33,073 nt of DNA from Eubacteriales bacterium (GCA_028684955.1 JAQUEY010000012.1:1-33073); one strand, 5' to 3'. Positions 23,162-31,843 are shown, counted from the first letter of the stretch. A program made the numbers and translations. Notes: generated by a model not told the origin, from the sequence alone.

Positions 23162-24436
23162 TCAAACCTTGACACCCCAGATCAGCCAGAGTACAAGATA
23201 CGCTGTCGTGATGGCTGCCGCGGTATAGGGGATGCTGATGCGCATGAACTCGCTGTTCTTGACCTCGTAGCCGTTTCTGCGCAAAATTCCGATGCCCATG
23301 ATGTTGGCCGATGCCCCGATGGGCGTCAGGTTGCCACCCAGAGTAGCCCCGGACAGAAGGCCAAAATAAAGCACCGTCGGATCGACATTCATGGCCGCCG
23401 CGATACCAGTCACAACAGGGAGCATGGTGGCCACGTAAGGAATGTTGTCAATGAAAGCAGAAAGCAAGACAGAGGCCCACAGGATCAGGGAATACATGAC
23501 AAAAACGGAGTTGCCACCCATTTTGACAAAAAGATCAGCGATCGCATCGATGACACCTGCTTCCTGGATCCCGGCGATGACAACGAACAGGGAAGCCAGG
23601 AGGAGAATGGTGAAAAAGTCCATCTCCATCAGGGCGCGCTGCAGATAGGCTAGCTTCTTGTGCCGTACGACCTCATAAACCAAGCCAACCAGCAGCAGGA
23701 TCATGCAGATCAGGCCGTTGGTGATGGCCGGTTTGTCCGGGATGAAGGAAGCCAGGATCAAGAGAACGACCGTACCAAGCAGCAGAAACGTTGGAACATA
23801 ATCTTCAACCACCGTCAGTTCGCCGCTTTCGATGGTCTGGCGATACTCTCGGAAAACAACCAGCAGGGTGGCGGTCGCTGCGACCAGACCGATCTGGACG
23901 ATCCAGAACAGGCCTGGCCGGCTGTCCATCCAGAAGAAATCCAGAAAATCCATGTTGGCGTAGCCGCCTAAAAGGATCGAGGTCGTGTCACCGACCAGAG
24001 TCGCTGCACCTTCCAGATTTGAGGCGATCGCAATGGCAATGACGCTTGGAACCGGAGAGATTTTCAGCTTTTTGGCAATGGTGACGGCAACCGGGGCCAC
24101 CATCAGGACCGTCGCGACATTGTCAACAAAGGCCGAAATGACCGCTGCGAAGACCGACAGGGCAATGATCGTCCATTTGATGTTGGGCACAGCCCGGATA
24201 ATCAGGTCAGCCAGCCGCGAGGGCATGCGGGATTCGATGAAAATATTGACGATCCCCATCGTGCCAGCAATCATCATCAGGACATTCCAGTCAATCGCGG
24301 AAAATACCCGACCCAGTGGCAGGATGCCCAGTACCACGAAAACCACTGCCGCAACAAAGGCGACGTAGGCCCGGTATTTGGGCAAGGAAATCATCAGGAC
24401 ATAGGTCAGGACAAAAAGGACGAGGGCTAAAATCAT
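23162..24436 (-). CDS. SLC13/ArsB-superfamily (ion transporter) permease
   Basis: 424 aa with about 11 hydrophobic segments. The start is taken as the ATG at 24436, preceded by GGTGGT, 17 bp after the putP-like stop; a TTG at 24457 would overlap the upstream gene. Two inverted-repeat halves are visible. Each carries the motif pair SAFVDNVATVLMVAPV / SAFIDNIPYVATMLPVV and SNLEGAATLVGDTTSIL / GATLGGNLTPIGASANI, which are the helical hairpins of the ion-transporter superfamily. The substrate could be a dicarboxylate, citrate, Na+/H+ or an oxyanion; it cannot be decided from sequence. Middle gene of a three-gene minus-strand operon. Confidence 0.82.
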   Translation of the reverse strand: MILALVLFVLTYVLMISLPKYRAYVAFVAAVVFVVLGILPLGRVFSAIDWNVLMMIAGTMGIVNIFIESRMPSRLADLIIRAVPNIKWTIIALSVFAAVISAFVDNVATVLMVAPVAVTIAKKLKISPVPSVIAIAIASNLEGAATLVGDTTSILLGGYANMDFLDFFWMDSRPGLFWIVQIGLVAATATLLVVFREYRQTIESGELTVVEDYVPTFLLLGTVVLLILASFIPDKPAITNGLICMILLLVGLVYEVVRHKKLAYLQRALMEMDFFTILLLASLFVVIAGIQEAGVIDAIADLFVKMGGNSVFVMYSLILWASVLLSAFIDNIPYVATMLPVVTGIAAAMNVDPTVLYFGLLSGATLGGNLTPIGASANIMGIGILRRNGYEVKNSEFMRISIPYTAAAITTAYLVLWLIWGVKV

Positions 24437-24453
24437 GTCATTACCACCAGGGA

Positions 24454-26022
24454 TCAATCTTCGTCATGGATGCGCCGGGCGTGTTCAAACTGGTCCAGCA
24501 CAGACTGTTCCGGCCTCTTTGTCAGCAGCGAAACGATGACGATGGCCAATGTAGAGGCGACAAAGGCCGGCAGCAACTCATAGATATTGAAAGCACCGCC
24601 CAAGGGACGGACCAGCAACTTCCAGACAAAGACCATGCCACCGCCAGCCAGCATGCCGGCGATTGCACCAGCCCGGGTGGTCCGTTTCCAGAACAGGGAG
24701 AAGAGCATCAACGGTCCGAAGGTCGCACCAAATCCAGCCCAAGCGAAGGACACGACTTTGAAGATGACACTGTTTTCATCGAGGGCGATGATCATGGCGA
24801 TGATGGAAATCACAACCAAAGTCGCCCGGGTAGCCACTAGGATTGCACGATCCGAGGCTTCCTTTTTCAGGATGCCTTGGTAGATGTTCTTGGAAAAGGC
24901 TGTGGCGGAGATCAGCAGGTAGGAGTCCGAGGAGCTGATCGTGGCTGCCAGGATGCCTGCCATGACCAGGCCGGCAAAGAGCGGGATGAAATAGGTTGTC
25001 GAGGTCAGGATGAAAATATTTTCTGCTTCACCATGAGTGAGCAAGTTGGCAGGGAAGAGCACACGCCCAACCAGGCCGATCAGGAGGGCTGCGCCCATGG
25101 AGATGATGACCCAGATGGTGGCGATGCGGCGGGACAATTTCAATTCGCGCGGGTTGCGGATACCCATGAACTTCAGGAGGACTTGGGGCATGCCGAAATA
25201 GCCCAGGCCCCAGGACATGGTGGAGACAATCACCAGCCAGCCGTAGGGGGCAGATGTTCCAAAGACCGGTTTGCCGGCCTCGACCAGTTGTTTGCCGTCT
25301 GCACCGAGCGTCGGGCTGGCCATGCCAAAGAAGTCGAGGAAGCCAGGAATCTGGCGGGCGTTCGCGACGATGGCGTCGATGCCGCCGGCCTGGAAAACGC
25401 CAACACCCAGTGCCAGGGTGAGGGCGATGATCATGACGATGCCCTGCATGAAATCGGAGGCACTTTCAGCCAGATAGCCACCGATGAAGGTGTAGGCGAT
25501 GACAAACAGTGCTCCTGCGATCATCATGTATTGGTATTTGAAGCCAAACAAGGTGCTGAATAGCTTGCCGACCGTCACAAAGCAGCTGGCGGCATAGACA
25601 GTGAAAAAGATCAGGATGAACAGGGCAGCAATGGTCAGGATGACCTTTTTCTTCTCATGGAACCGGTTGGAGAGAAAGTCCGGGATGGTAATCGAGTCAC
25701 CGGCAATTTCCGAGAAATGGCGGATCCGCTTGGCGACGAAGAGCCAGTTGAGATAGGTGCCAATCAGAAGACCCAAGGCGGTCCAGAACGCATCACTCAG
25801 GCCATAGAAATAGGCCACACCGGGCAGTCCCATCAGGAGCCAGCCACTCATGTCAGACGCTTCCGCCCCCATGGCAGTGACCCAGGGACCGATCGAGCGG
25901 CCTCCGATAATGAAATTGTCCGAGCTTTCATTGGCCCGTTTGGCATAATAGATGCCGATGCCGATGACAACCGCGATGTATGCGAGCATCGCGACCAGGA
26001 TTTGCACACTTCCGCCTTCCAT
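24454..26022 (-). CDS. putP: Sodium:solute symporter, PutP-like (Na+/proline symporter family)
   Basis: 522 aa from the ATG at 26022, which has GAAGGAGC upstream; the longer open frame to 26094 lacks a ribosome site. About 13 membrane segments. ASDMSGWLLMGLPG (about 56-69) is the PutP TM2 signature for Na+ and proline, and GLGYFGMPQVLLKFMGIR and ISSSDSYLLISATAFSKNIY are further SSS family motifs. Expected to import L-proline with Na+; other amino acids or organic acids are possible. Promoter at 26118-26147. Next come an SLC13-type permease and a cytidylate-kinase-like protein at short spacing. Confidence 0.9.
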   Translation of the reverse strand: MEGGSVQILVAMLAYIAVVIGIGIYYAKRANESSDNFIIGGRSIGPWVTAMGAEASDMSGWLLMGLPGVAYFYGLSDAFWTALGLLIGTYLNWLFVAKRIRHFSEIAGDSITIPDFLSNRFHEKKKVILTIAALFILIFFTVYAASCFVTVGKLFSTLFGFKYQYMMIAGALFVIAYTFIGGYLAESASDFMQGIVMIIALTLALGVGVFQAGGIDAIVANARQIPGFLDFFGMASPTLGADGKQLVEAGKPVFGTSAPYGWLVIVSTMSWGLGYFGMPQVLLKFMGIRNPRELKLSRRIATIWVIISMGAALLIGLVGRVLFPANLLTHGEAENIFILTSTTYFIPLFAGLVMAGILAATISSSDSYLLISATAFSKNIYQGILKKEASDRAILVATRATLVVISIIAMIIALDENSVIFKVVSFAWAGFGATFGPLMLFSLFWKRTTRAGAIAGMLAGGGMVFVWKLLVRPLGGAFNIYELLPAFVASTLAIVIVSLLTKRPEQSVLDQFEHARRIHDED

Positions 26023-26085
26023 ACTAGCTCCTTCGATGATAAATTTTTCTGCGAAAAGGCCGGGTCTTGTGGGAATAAAGAAAGT

Positions 26086-26105
26086 GCTGGTCAAGATCGG
26101 CCAGC
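26086..26105 (-). other. Hairpin in the putP leader, possible attenuator
   Basis: On the minus strand GCTGGCC and GACCAGC form a 7-bp stem (one G-U) with a 6-nt loop. A pyrimidine-rich ACTTTCTTTATT follows. It lies between the promoter and the start codon. The terminator character is weak. Confidence 0.3.
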
Positions 26106-26117
26106 AGTTCTCCCATT

Positions 26118-26147
26118 TTTATACCACAGAATGGAAATAAGCGTAAA
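26118..26147 (-). promoter_or_regulatory. Promoter of the putP-like operon
   Basis: Minus strand: TTTACG (26147-26142), 18-bp spacer, TATAAA (26123-26118) with an upstream TGG giving an extended -10. Confidence 0.55.
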
Positions 26148-26171
26148 CAGCACCCCAGCCAACCCGGGTCG

Positions 26172-26207
26172 AAAAAAGACGGCCCTGCTGGTTTGCAGAG
26201 CCGCCTT
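26172..26207 (-). terminator. Rho-independent terminator after hcp
   Basis: Minus strand: AAGGCGGCTCTGC (26207-26195) pairs with GCAGGGCCGTCTT (26188-26176), 13 bp with two G-U pairs and a 6-nt loop, followed by a run of six T. Confidence 0.88.
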
Positions 26208-26239
26208 GAATGAATGGGCGGTGATTAGAATGGGCAAGA

Positions 26240-27868
26240 TCAGGCGTTCATGAAGAGCTGGATGTCGTCATCTACGGTGCCGATACCGGCGATACCGAAA
26301 TTCTCAACCAGGACCTTGGCAACATTGGGCGAGAGGAAGGCCGGAAGGGTCGGTCCGAGGTGGATTTTCTTGACGCCGAGGAAGAGCAGGGCGAGCAGGA
26401 CGATGACAGCTTTCTGTTCGTACCAGGCGATGTTGTAGGCAATCGGCAGCTCATTGACATCATCGAGGCCAAAGACTTCCTTGAGTTTCAAGGCGATGAC
26501 TGCCAGCGAATAGGAGTCGTTGCACTGGCCAGCGTCGAGGACGCGCGGGATGCCACCAATGTCGCCCAGCGGCAGCTTGTTGTAGCGGTATTTGGCACAA
26601 CCAGCAGTCAGGATGACCGTATCCTTGGGTAGGGCATTGGCAAAATCGGTGTAGTATTCACGCGATTTCATGCGGCCATCACAGCCCGCCATGACGAAGA
26701 ATTTCTTGATCGCACCTGTCTTGACCGCATCGATGACTTTGTCAGCCAAAGCCATGACTTGGGCATGTGCAAAACCACCGACGATCTTGCCGGTCTCGAT
26801 TTCAGTCGGGGCTGGCAGCTTTTTGGCCATTTCGATGATGGCGGAGAAGTCCTTTTTACCATTGGCATCAGGAACGATGTGGGTGCAGCCCGGGAAGCCA
26901 GCGGCGCCGGTGGTGAAAATGCGCTGGCGGATTTCTTCGGATTTCGGCGGCACGATGCAGTTGGTGGTGAAGAGGATCGGGCCATTGAAGGTCTTGAACT
27001 CTTCGAGCTGTTTCCACCAGGCGTTGCCATAGTTGCCGACAAAGTTTTCGTATTTCTTGAAAGCCGGATAATAGTTGGCTGGCAGCATTTCGCTGTGGGT
27101 GTAGACGTCGACGCCTGTGCCCTGGGTCTGCTCGAGCAACTGCTCCATGTCCTTGAGGTCATGGCCGGAGATCAGGATGGCGGGATTGCCTCTGACACCG
27201 ATGTTGACTTCGGTGATTTCCGGGTTGCCGTATTTGCTGGTGTTGGCTTCATCGAGCAGGGCCATGGCAGCGACGCCAAATTCACCGGTTTTCAAGGTTA
27301 GGGCGACCAGCTGGTCAGCTGTCAGGCTGTCATCCAGTGTGGACGCCAACGCCTCATAGATAAAGGCGTAAATGGCTTGGTTTTCCTTGCCCAGATTGTA
27401 AGCATGCTCGGTGTAGGCAGCCATGCCCTTGAGTCCGTAGATGACCAGCTCGCGCAGTGAACGGACATCCTCATTCTCCGTGGCCAGGACGCCGACTTTG
27501 GTAGCCTTGGCCAGCATGTCTTCTCTGGCGCCAACTTTGAAAGTGGCAGCATCGCCCCAGCTGGCAGATACTTTGGCAGCCAGCTCATCGCGCAGCCCCA
27601 AGACCTTCTTGATCTGATTTTCAATCGCAGCATCATCGAAATTGGCATTGGTGATGGTCATGAACAGGCTGTTGATCACTTCGTAATTGACAGCTGGAAT
27701 GGTTTCGGTAGCGATTTTGCCTTTGGTGACGACTTCGGCCACACCTTTGCAGGCGTAGATCAGAAGGTCTTCCAGATTGGCGACGGTCTCGTTCTTGCCA
27801 CAGACACCCATGACGGTGCATCCGGTGTTTTTGGCTGCTTCCTGACATTGGTAGCAGAACATACTCAT
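26240..27868 (-). CDS. hcp: Hybrid-cluster protein (prismane; hydroxylamine reductase), class I
   Basis: 542 aa, ATG at 27868 after AGAGAGGT. The N-terminus [17 protein letters not shown] carries C5, C8 and C17, followed by C23, spacing 2-8-5, the class I arrangement of anaerobes that binds a [4Fe-4S] proximal cluster. The C-terminal two thirds hold the hybrid 4Fe-2S-2O cluster domain, with [32 protein letters not shown] and [11 protein letters not shown] typical of the family. Cytosolic. It reduces hydroxylamine to ammonia in vitro and is thought to act in vivo on nitric oxide or in protein S-nitrosylation. It lies 62 bp downstream of the four-domain iron-sulfur fusion gene on the same strand, with one promoter in front of both, so they form an operon. 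No hcr reductase is seen here. Confidence 0.96.
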   Translation of the reverse strand: MSMFCYQCQEAAKNTGCTVMGVCGKNETVANLEDLLIYACKGVAEVVTKGKIATETIPAVNYEVINSLFMTITNANFDDAAIENQIKKVLGLRDELAAKVSASWGDAATFKVGAREDMLAKATKVGVLATENEDVRSLRELVIYGLKGMAAYTEHAYNLGKENQAIYAFIYEALASTLDDSLTADQLVALTLKTGEFGVAAMALLDEANTSKYGNPEITEVNIGVRGNPAILISGHDLKDMEQLLEQTQGTGVDVYTHSEMLPANYYPAFKKYENFVGNYGNAWWKQLEEFKTFNGPILFTTNCIVPPKSEEIRQRIFTTGAAGFPGCTHIVPDANGKKDFSAIIEMAKKLPAPTEIETGKIVGGFAHAQVMALADKVIDAVKTGAIKKFFVMAGCDGRMKSREYYTDFANALPKDTVILTAGCAKYRYNKLPLGDIGGIPRVLDAGQCNDSYSLAVIALKLKEVFGLDDVNELPIAYNIAWYEQKAVIVLLALLFLGVKKIHLGPTLPAFLSPNVAKVLVENFGIAGIGTVDDDIQLFMNA

Positions 27869-27930
27869 GGTACATACCTCTCTTTCTGATGGAACAGTTG
27901 GACGTTATGGGTTAGTCTCCTGACTGGAGA

Positions 27931-29646
27931 TTAACTGCGGAACAGATGGAGCAGGGGCTCGTCGACTTCGACCGGCAAGATCCCATGATCGTGCAGGATC
28001 GTGTAGAAATCACGCATCTTGGCAACGAGGGGTTCGCCAGACTGGTATTCAAAATGGACACGGTTGATGAATCGTTCGACAGGGTCGGGCGCTGTGCGCA
28101 TCATGTCATAGGAGAGGGCTGCTGCCTCGTGCGGATGCTCTTTGACCCAGCTGATGGCAGCCTGGAGCTCTTCGGTGAACACAGCCATGACCTCCGGATA
28201 CTTCTCATAAAGCTCCTCTTTTACAATCACCCCGGCATTCGGGAATTTGCCAAAACCGGGGTTCGCCTGGTTGAACAATCGACTGTAGCTGATTTCACTG
28301 TAAGCCATTTTGTTCTTTTCGGCAACCGCGATTGTAAAAGATGCTTCAGGTTCGCGCAGCAGGACATGCTGAGCCTGGCCTTTTAAAAACGCCAGCATGA
28401 TTTCCTTTGGCCGGCCGAAAGGTTCGCCGTAAACGAAATTGAAGTCGGCCATGTCAAGGCCTTCGGATTCAAGCAGGTAGCGGGTGATCTTGGCCGGAGG
28501 GGCATCCTCGAACAATGGCATGTGGATGGTCTGACCCTTGAGGTCCTTTAAAGAACTGGCATTCGCCTGGCGCGTCAGCAGGACAAAATTGTCCCAGACA
28601 AAGACGGCAGGCATCCGGACGCCCATGGCTTTGAATTTGGTTGCCGTGATGACCGCCGAAAAACTGATGTCAGCCCGTTTGTTGACGATCCAGCCCAGAT
28701 GCTTCTCGGTTTCGTCCCAGACTTTGAGTTCCTTGATGCGGATTTTCTCGCGCAGCCGCTTGGACTGGAGCAGCCGCATGATGATCGGATAACCGACTGG
28801 TGTGGCCGACTGGATGGTCAAGGCAGGCAGGTCGCCTTCGCTGGAAGATGCGGCATCGGCCTCGGTTTTGGTGAAGCGAATCCTGGCCTCCCCCAAGTCA
28901 TCGGACAAGACCTGGTGGGAAAATCCCATCGATGACAACATGTTGATCAGAGGTTCGGGTTTGAAGCGCTGGACAAGAATGAAACTGCCCTGGAGTGGGA
29001 CGGAGTAGGCCACTTTGATGATTTCATCGAACGGATCTGTGGTCATCTGGCGGACGTCAAGCACCTGTTCTTCGCCCTCGGCCAGTTGGCCAGACACCCT
29101 TGTTGCCGTCTCCTGGCCGTATTTCTGCAATTCTTTCTGCAAAGCAGCAGCTTCGGCAACCGTCAGCTTGTCTTCGACTGGTTCCAACTGGGCGGATGTG
29201 GATTGGACACAGTTGGGGAAAGCCTGGATCAGCGCCTGTTCGAGCCCCAGTTTTTTGTTGATGAAATGGAGGATTTCACAAATCGACACCCCGGTCATCT
29301 TGGCTGCGTGCTCAAAGGTGGCATGCCGGGCCAGGGAGTTCCAAAGCACCGGATTTTGCATGGTCTTGAATTTGCCGGACAGTTCCAGTAAATCAGTTTT
29401 CAGAAATGGGTAGCGCTCCAGAGTTGCGCGGACGTTGTCGGTTGAAAGGACGACCTGGTTGGCCGCTGCTTCAATGGCCTGGGTCGGACAGGCGGCTAGT
29501 GCTTGCTCAGCCAGGGTGTTTTCTTCGTCTGTTACAGGCTGGTGGATGACGACTGCTTTACGGTTCTTGATTTCAAATGTTGCAGGTGCCACGCGCTGGC
29601 AAGCCATGCAACCAATGCACTTTTCGTTGACAGAGAATGTTTTCAT
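27931..29646 (-). CDS. Ferredoxin-DUF1858-DUF2249-NMT1/THI5-like fusion protein
   Basis: 571 aa, ATG at 29646. Residues 1-60 are a single-cluster ferredoxin domain (C10, C13, C16, then C53 before P). Residues about 70-135 (LLELSGKFKTM ... ISTyle helix MTGVSICEILHFINKKLG) fit DUF1858, the small helical domain found at the N-terminus of ScdA/Ric-type iron-sulfur repair proteins. Residues about 193-260 (VLDVRQMTTDPFDEIIKV, then FILVQRFKPEPL) fit DUF2249. Residues about 275-560 resemble the NMT1/THI5-SsuA/TauA type periplasmic-binding fold (RADISFSAVITATKFKAMGV; LKDLKGQTIHMPLFEDAPP). No signal peptide or lipobox is present, so it is cytosolic despite a solute-binding-like domain. It is first in an operon with hcp. 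Function not established; a sensor or electron-donor role in nitrosative stress is inference. Confidence 0.8.
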   Translation of the reverse strand: MKTFSVNEKCIGCMACQRVAPATFEIKNRKAVVIHQPVTDEENTLAEQALAACPTQAIEAAANQVVLSTDNVRATLERYPFLKTDLLELSGKFKTMQNPVLWNSLARHATFEHAAKMTGVSICEILHFINKKLGLEQALIQAFPNCVQSTSAQLEPVEDKLTVAEAAALQKELQKYGQETATRVSGQLAEGEEQVLDVRQMTTDPFDEIIKVAYSVPLQGSFILVQRFKPEPLINMLSSMGFSHQVLSDDLGEARIRFTKTEADAASSSEGDLPALTIQSATPVGYPIIMRLLQSKRLREKIRIKELKVWDETEKHLGWIVNKRADISFSAVITATKFKAMGVRMPAVFVWDNFVLLTRQANASSLKDLKGQTIHMPLFEDAPPAKITRYLLESEGLDMADFNFVYGEPFGRPKEIMLAFLKGQAQHVLLREPEASFTIAVAEKNKMAYSEISYSRLFNQANPGFGKFPNAGVIVKEELYEKYPEVMAVFTEELQAAISWVKEHPHEAAALSYDMMRTAPDPVERFINRVHFEYQSGEPLVAKMRDFYTILHDHGILPVEVDEPLLHLFRS

Positions 29647-29696
29647 CAGGGAGCCTCACGGAACCTTCAAGGGCGACTGGTCGATTGAACAGTTGG

Positions 29697-29725
29697 ATTA
29701 TAGACGTATGCCGGTTATTTGTAAG
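29697..29725 (-). promoter_or_regulatory. Promoter of the fusion-hcp operon
   Basis: Minus strand: CTTACA (29725-29720), 17-bp spacer, perfect TATAAT (29702-29697), about 50 bp upstream of the start codon. I saw no clear FNR- or HcpR-like inverted repeat next to it. Confidence 0.65.
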
Positions 29726-29800
29726 TATCCATGGCTACGATATGTGATTCTGAGTGTCATTTCCCTGGTTCGTCTGGGGTACTTGAGGTCTGACAGGAAC

Positions 29801-29828
29801 AAAAAGAAAAGCCGGCAACCAGGCCGGC
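29801..29828 (-). terminator. Rho-independent terminator after the flavin reductase gene
   Basis: Minus strand: GCCGGC (29828-29823), 6-nt loop, GCCGGC (29816-29811), then TTTTCTTTTT. It separates the flavin reductase unit from the fusion-hcp operon. Confidence 0.8.
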
Positions 29829-29910
29829 CCCTCTTTTCAAAACGCTTGCTTCCGGGGGGAACAACCGGCTGCAAGAGGATTATCAGATGCTTGGATGGAG
29901 TTAGCTGCAG

Positions 29911-30402
29911 TTACAGCAAGTTGGCGGCTGCGAAATCGATGCTGCCATCTGGGGCTACGATGGATTCCTCGGCATGGACATGGAGGATCTTGCCGACAAA
30001 CATTTCGTGGGACCCCGTCCGGATGGAATCGACAATCTCACATTCGATGTTGACCGGACAGTCCGAGAGCAACGGCGCGTTGATGGTCACCGCTTCACTC
30101 AAGGCTGCCCCGATCACGGTGAGCTTATCTTCATCCCGTTTACTTGTGTGGCCCAGATAATCGAAGAGCCCGGCATTGTCTTTGCCTGGTAAATTGACAA
30201 CAAAGCTACCGGATTCTTTGATCATCTGGTAGGAATACCGGGAGGGCACGATACCCACCATAATCATCGGAGGGTCGAAGCTGCAATTGCAGCAATAAGC
30301 AACAGCCAGGGCATTGTTTTCGCCCTGGTTGTTGCGGCAGGAGACAAGGACTTTGGGAGCAGGCTGGAGGCAGGATTTGAAATTGGCCAATTTCTTACTC
30401 AT
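29911..30402 (-). CDS. Flavin reductase-like (FMN-binding split-barrel) protein
   Basis: 163 aa from the ATG at 30402 (GAGGAA six bases upstream); a four-codon longer non-ATG start is possible. It shows the split-barrel pattern of the flavin reductase/FlaRed family: ALAVAYCCNCSFDPPMIMVGIVP (spread over about 32-54), then a RYSYQMIKESGSFVVNLP segment and the C-terminal GKILHVHAEESI strand. It binds FMN and probably reduces or carries flavin in the cytosol. The double Cys in AYCCNC is notable. It lies 29 bp downstream of the DUF5320 gene in one transcription unit. Substrate unknown. Confidence 0.88.
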   Translation of the reverse strand: MSKKLANFKSCLQPAPKVLVSCRNNQGENNALAVAYCCNCSFDPPMIMVGIVPSRYSYQMIKESGSFVVNLPGKDNAGLFDYLGHTSKRDEDKLTVIGAALSEAVTINAPLLSDCPVNIECEIVDSIRTGSHEMFVGKILHVHAEESIVAPDGSIDFAAANLL

Positions 30403-30431
30403 TGTGTTCCTCAAAGCTGATTGCAGGGCAA

Positions 30432-30716
30432 TCAGGCTTGTTCCTCATACTTCTTGAGCTGGGCTTTCATGTTCTCCAGCTCTTGTTCCAACAGCTTGAC
30501 TTGATCTTGCAGCACGGTTTTCCCTGCGTTGGGATCAAAATCGGCGGGTGCATACGGATAGGGTGCTCTCATCCGGCGAAATCCACGCCCGCGACCATAG
30601 CCGCAGCCGTAGCCATATCCGTAAAATGGCTGTGTGGCAGATCCGCCACACGGGCCAAAACCACGTCCTGTCCGGGCACCCATGCCCATCGGTCCACTTC
30701 CATCTCTTGCTGGCAT
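30432..30716 (-). CDS. DUF5320 domain-containing small protein
   Basis: 94 aa, ATG at 30716 after AAAGGAG. The N-terminus MPARDGSGPMGMGARTGRGF is the DUF5320 hallmark, followed by a Gly/Tyr/Arg-rich low-complexity part with two Cys (C23, and one in GYGCGYG). The C-terminal half (about 66-94, KTVLQDQVKLLEQELENM...) is a coiled coil. From memory, DUF5320 genes are often near Mrp/NBP35 ATPases and NifB/NifX-like (dinitrogenase cofactor) proteins in anaerobes, which suggests metal-cluster handling; no function is proven. Here its partner is a flavin reductase. Confidence 0.85.
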   Translation of the reverse strand: MPARDGSGPMGMGARTGRGFGPCGGSATQPFYGYGYGCGYGRGRGFRRMRAPYPYAPADFDPNAGKTVLQDQVKLLEQELENMKAQLKKYEEQA

Positions 30717-30796
30717 TTCTAAAACTCCTTTCGGGGAAACTGACGTTCGGTCTGTGAAGTCATTCCCATGGCCATCTCGCTAGGCGGTTGGCCTTG

Positions 30797-30819
30797 CCCG
30801 GCAGGCAGTGCGAGCCGGG
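30797..30819 (-). other. GC-rich hairpin in the DUF5320 leader
   Basis: CCCGGC (30797-30802) and GCCGGG (30814-30819) form a 6-bp stem with an 11-nt loop between the promoter and the start codon. It matches no riboswitch I recognise. Confidence 0.35.
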
Positions 30820-30833
30820 TGATTTGATTTTAA

Positions 30834-30881
30834 TGAGCTAATGCCCATAATTAGTATGGAGCAGTAATGAGCAAATGTCAA
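30834..30881 (-). promoter_or_regulatory. DUF5320 promoter with two TGAGC-type imperfect palindromes
   Basis: Minus strand: consensus TTGACA (30881-30876), 17-bp spacer, CATACT (30858-30853). Two imperfect dyads lie on it: TGAGCAAATGTCA (30868-30880) overlapping the -35, and TGAGCTAATGCCCA (30834-30847) downstream of the -10. Both approximate a TGAGC...GCTCA palindrome, a layout suited to repression. Confidence 0.55.
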
Positions 30882-30898
30882 TAACTCGTGCTGGCTTT

Positions 30899-31843
30899 TC
30901 ACAGGCAGATTTCCATGCCCGCCTCGGTACTCCTGTCCGCATAGATGCGTTTGCCAGAGTGGTCAGTCAGTTCCACCAGGACCGTGGCCCGGATACTTTC
31001 AATGATCTCGCGGTGCATCGAGCCATCGACTGGAGCTCTCAGCGTTCCACCTCCCACCATCTGGGCCGAGAATTTCAGCTGGCCGGCCGGCCCTTTTAAA
31101 ATTCCGGAACAGGTTCCGCTGTCTGGATCGACCTGCCAGTCCGACAATTTCGAACAATTATACGTGGCAAAACGGGCCGTGTTTCCCTGGAAATCAGTAA
31201 AATAGGCAAAAAATCCCGGAAATTCACGCCCCAGCCAAGGTATGCGAGCCCGGGAGAAGATAAACGACGCATCACCATGACCAAAATGGCTGGCTTGCAG
31301 CCAGACATAGGACTGGGGGAAAGACCGGCCATAGTCTTTTTCCAGATAGCCGGCGCCGCCGTCAAAATCAAAGACTTCACCATTGATGTGGATCTGACCA
31401 TCGATGCGATGGGAGAGGTGGATCACCGCATGGTAGCACTCCATGCCTGGTACAAACTGGAAGGGGCCCATGATGCTCGGCGTATGCCAGCTGACTGGAA
31501 ACTCCCGGATCTGGGAAAACCGGAGTTGGCCTGTGACACTGCCCGTGGGATGATGAATGTCCAATGCCAGGCCTTCGCGCTGGAAAAGGCTGGTGTCGAC
31601 TTGGATGACCAGCTTGTCACGCGCGGCCAGAAACGACTCGAACGGATAGTCGAAGTACCAGGTCTGGCCGGATTCGGCGTTGATGACCTGGATGAAAGCG
31701 TGGCGCTGGCCATCTGGATCAATCGCCATGCCTGGAATCAAGGCTATTGCATGATGACGGTCCTGGCTGATGCACTTGAAATACCAGCCCTCGAAATAAC
31801 GCTTGGTGTGGTCCTGATACTGGAGATAAGCTGGATGACGCAT
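30899..31843 (-). CDS. Tocopherol cyclase-like / lipocalin-fold protein
   Basis: 314 aa. The ATG at 31843 is preferred (6 nt from GGAGG); the ATG at 31846 is only 3 nt from it. The N-terminus has RYFEGWYFKCISQDRHHAIA, the (Y/F)xGWYFK motif of the tocopherol cyclase-like family. The mid-region has YHAVIHLSHRIDGQIHINGE and the C-terminus is rich in beta strands. Family members in bacteria lack the plant tocopherol pathway and are of unknown role, with a lipid- or isoprenoid-binding barrel assumed. No signal peptide. Transcribed from the 31844-31986 spacer, divergent from the GGDEF gene. Confidence 0.8.
   Translation of the reverse strand: MRHPAYLQYQDHTKRYFEGWYFKCISQDRHHAIALIPGMAIDPDGQRHAFIQVINAESGQTWYFDYPFESFLAARDKLVIQVDTSLFQREGLALDIHHPTGSVTGQLRFSQIREFPVSWHTPSIMGPFQFVPGMECYHAVIHLSHRIDGQIHINGEVFDFDGGAGYLEKDYGRSFPQSYVWLQASHFGHGDASFIFSRARIPWLGREFPGFFAYFTDFQGNTARFATYNCSKLSDWQVDPDSGTCSGILKGPAGQLKFSAQMVGGGTLRAPVDGSMHREIIESIRATVLVELTDHSGKRIYADRSTEAGMEICL

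Noticed and set aside
27911-27935. Inverted repeat GTTAGTCTCC/GGAGATTAAC at the end of the fusion gene
   Set aside because: The stem has a mismatch, spans the stop codon and has no T run; it does not qualify as a terminator between the fusion gene and hcp.
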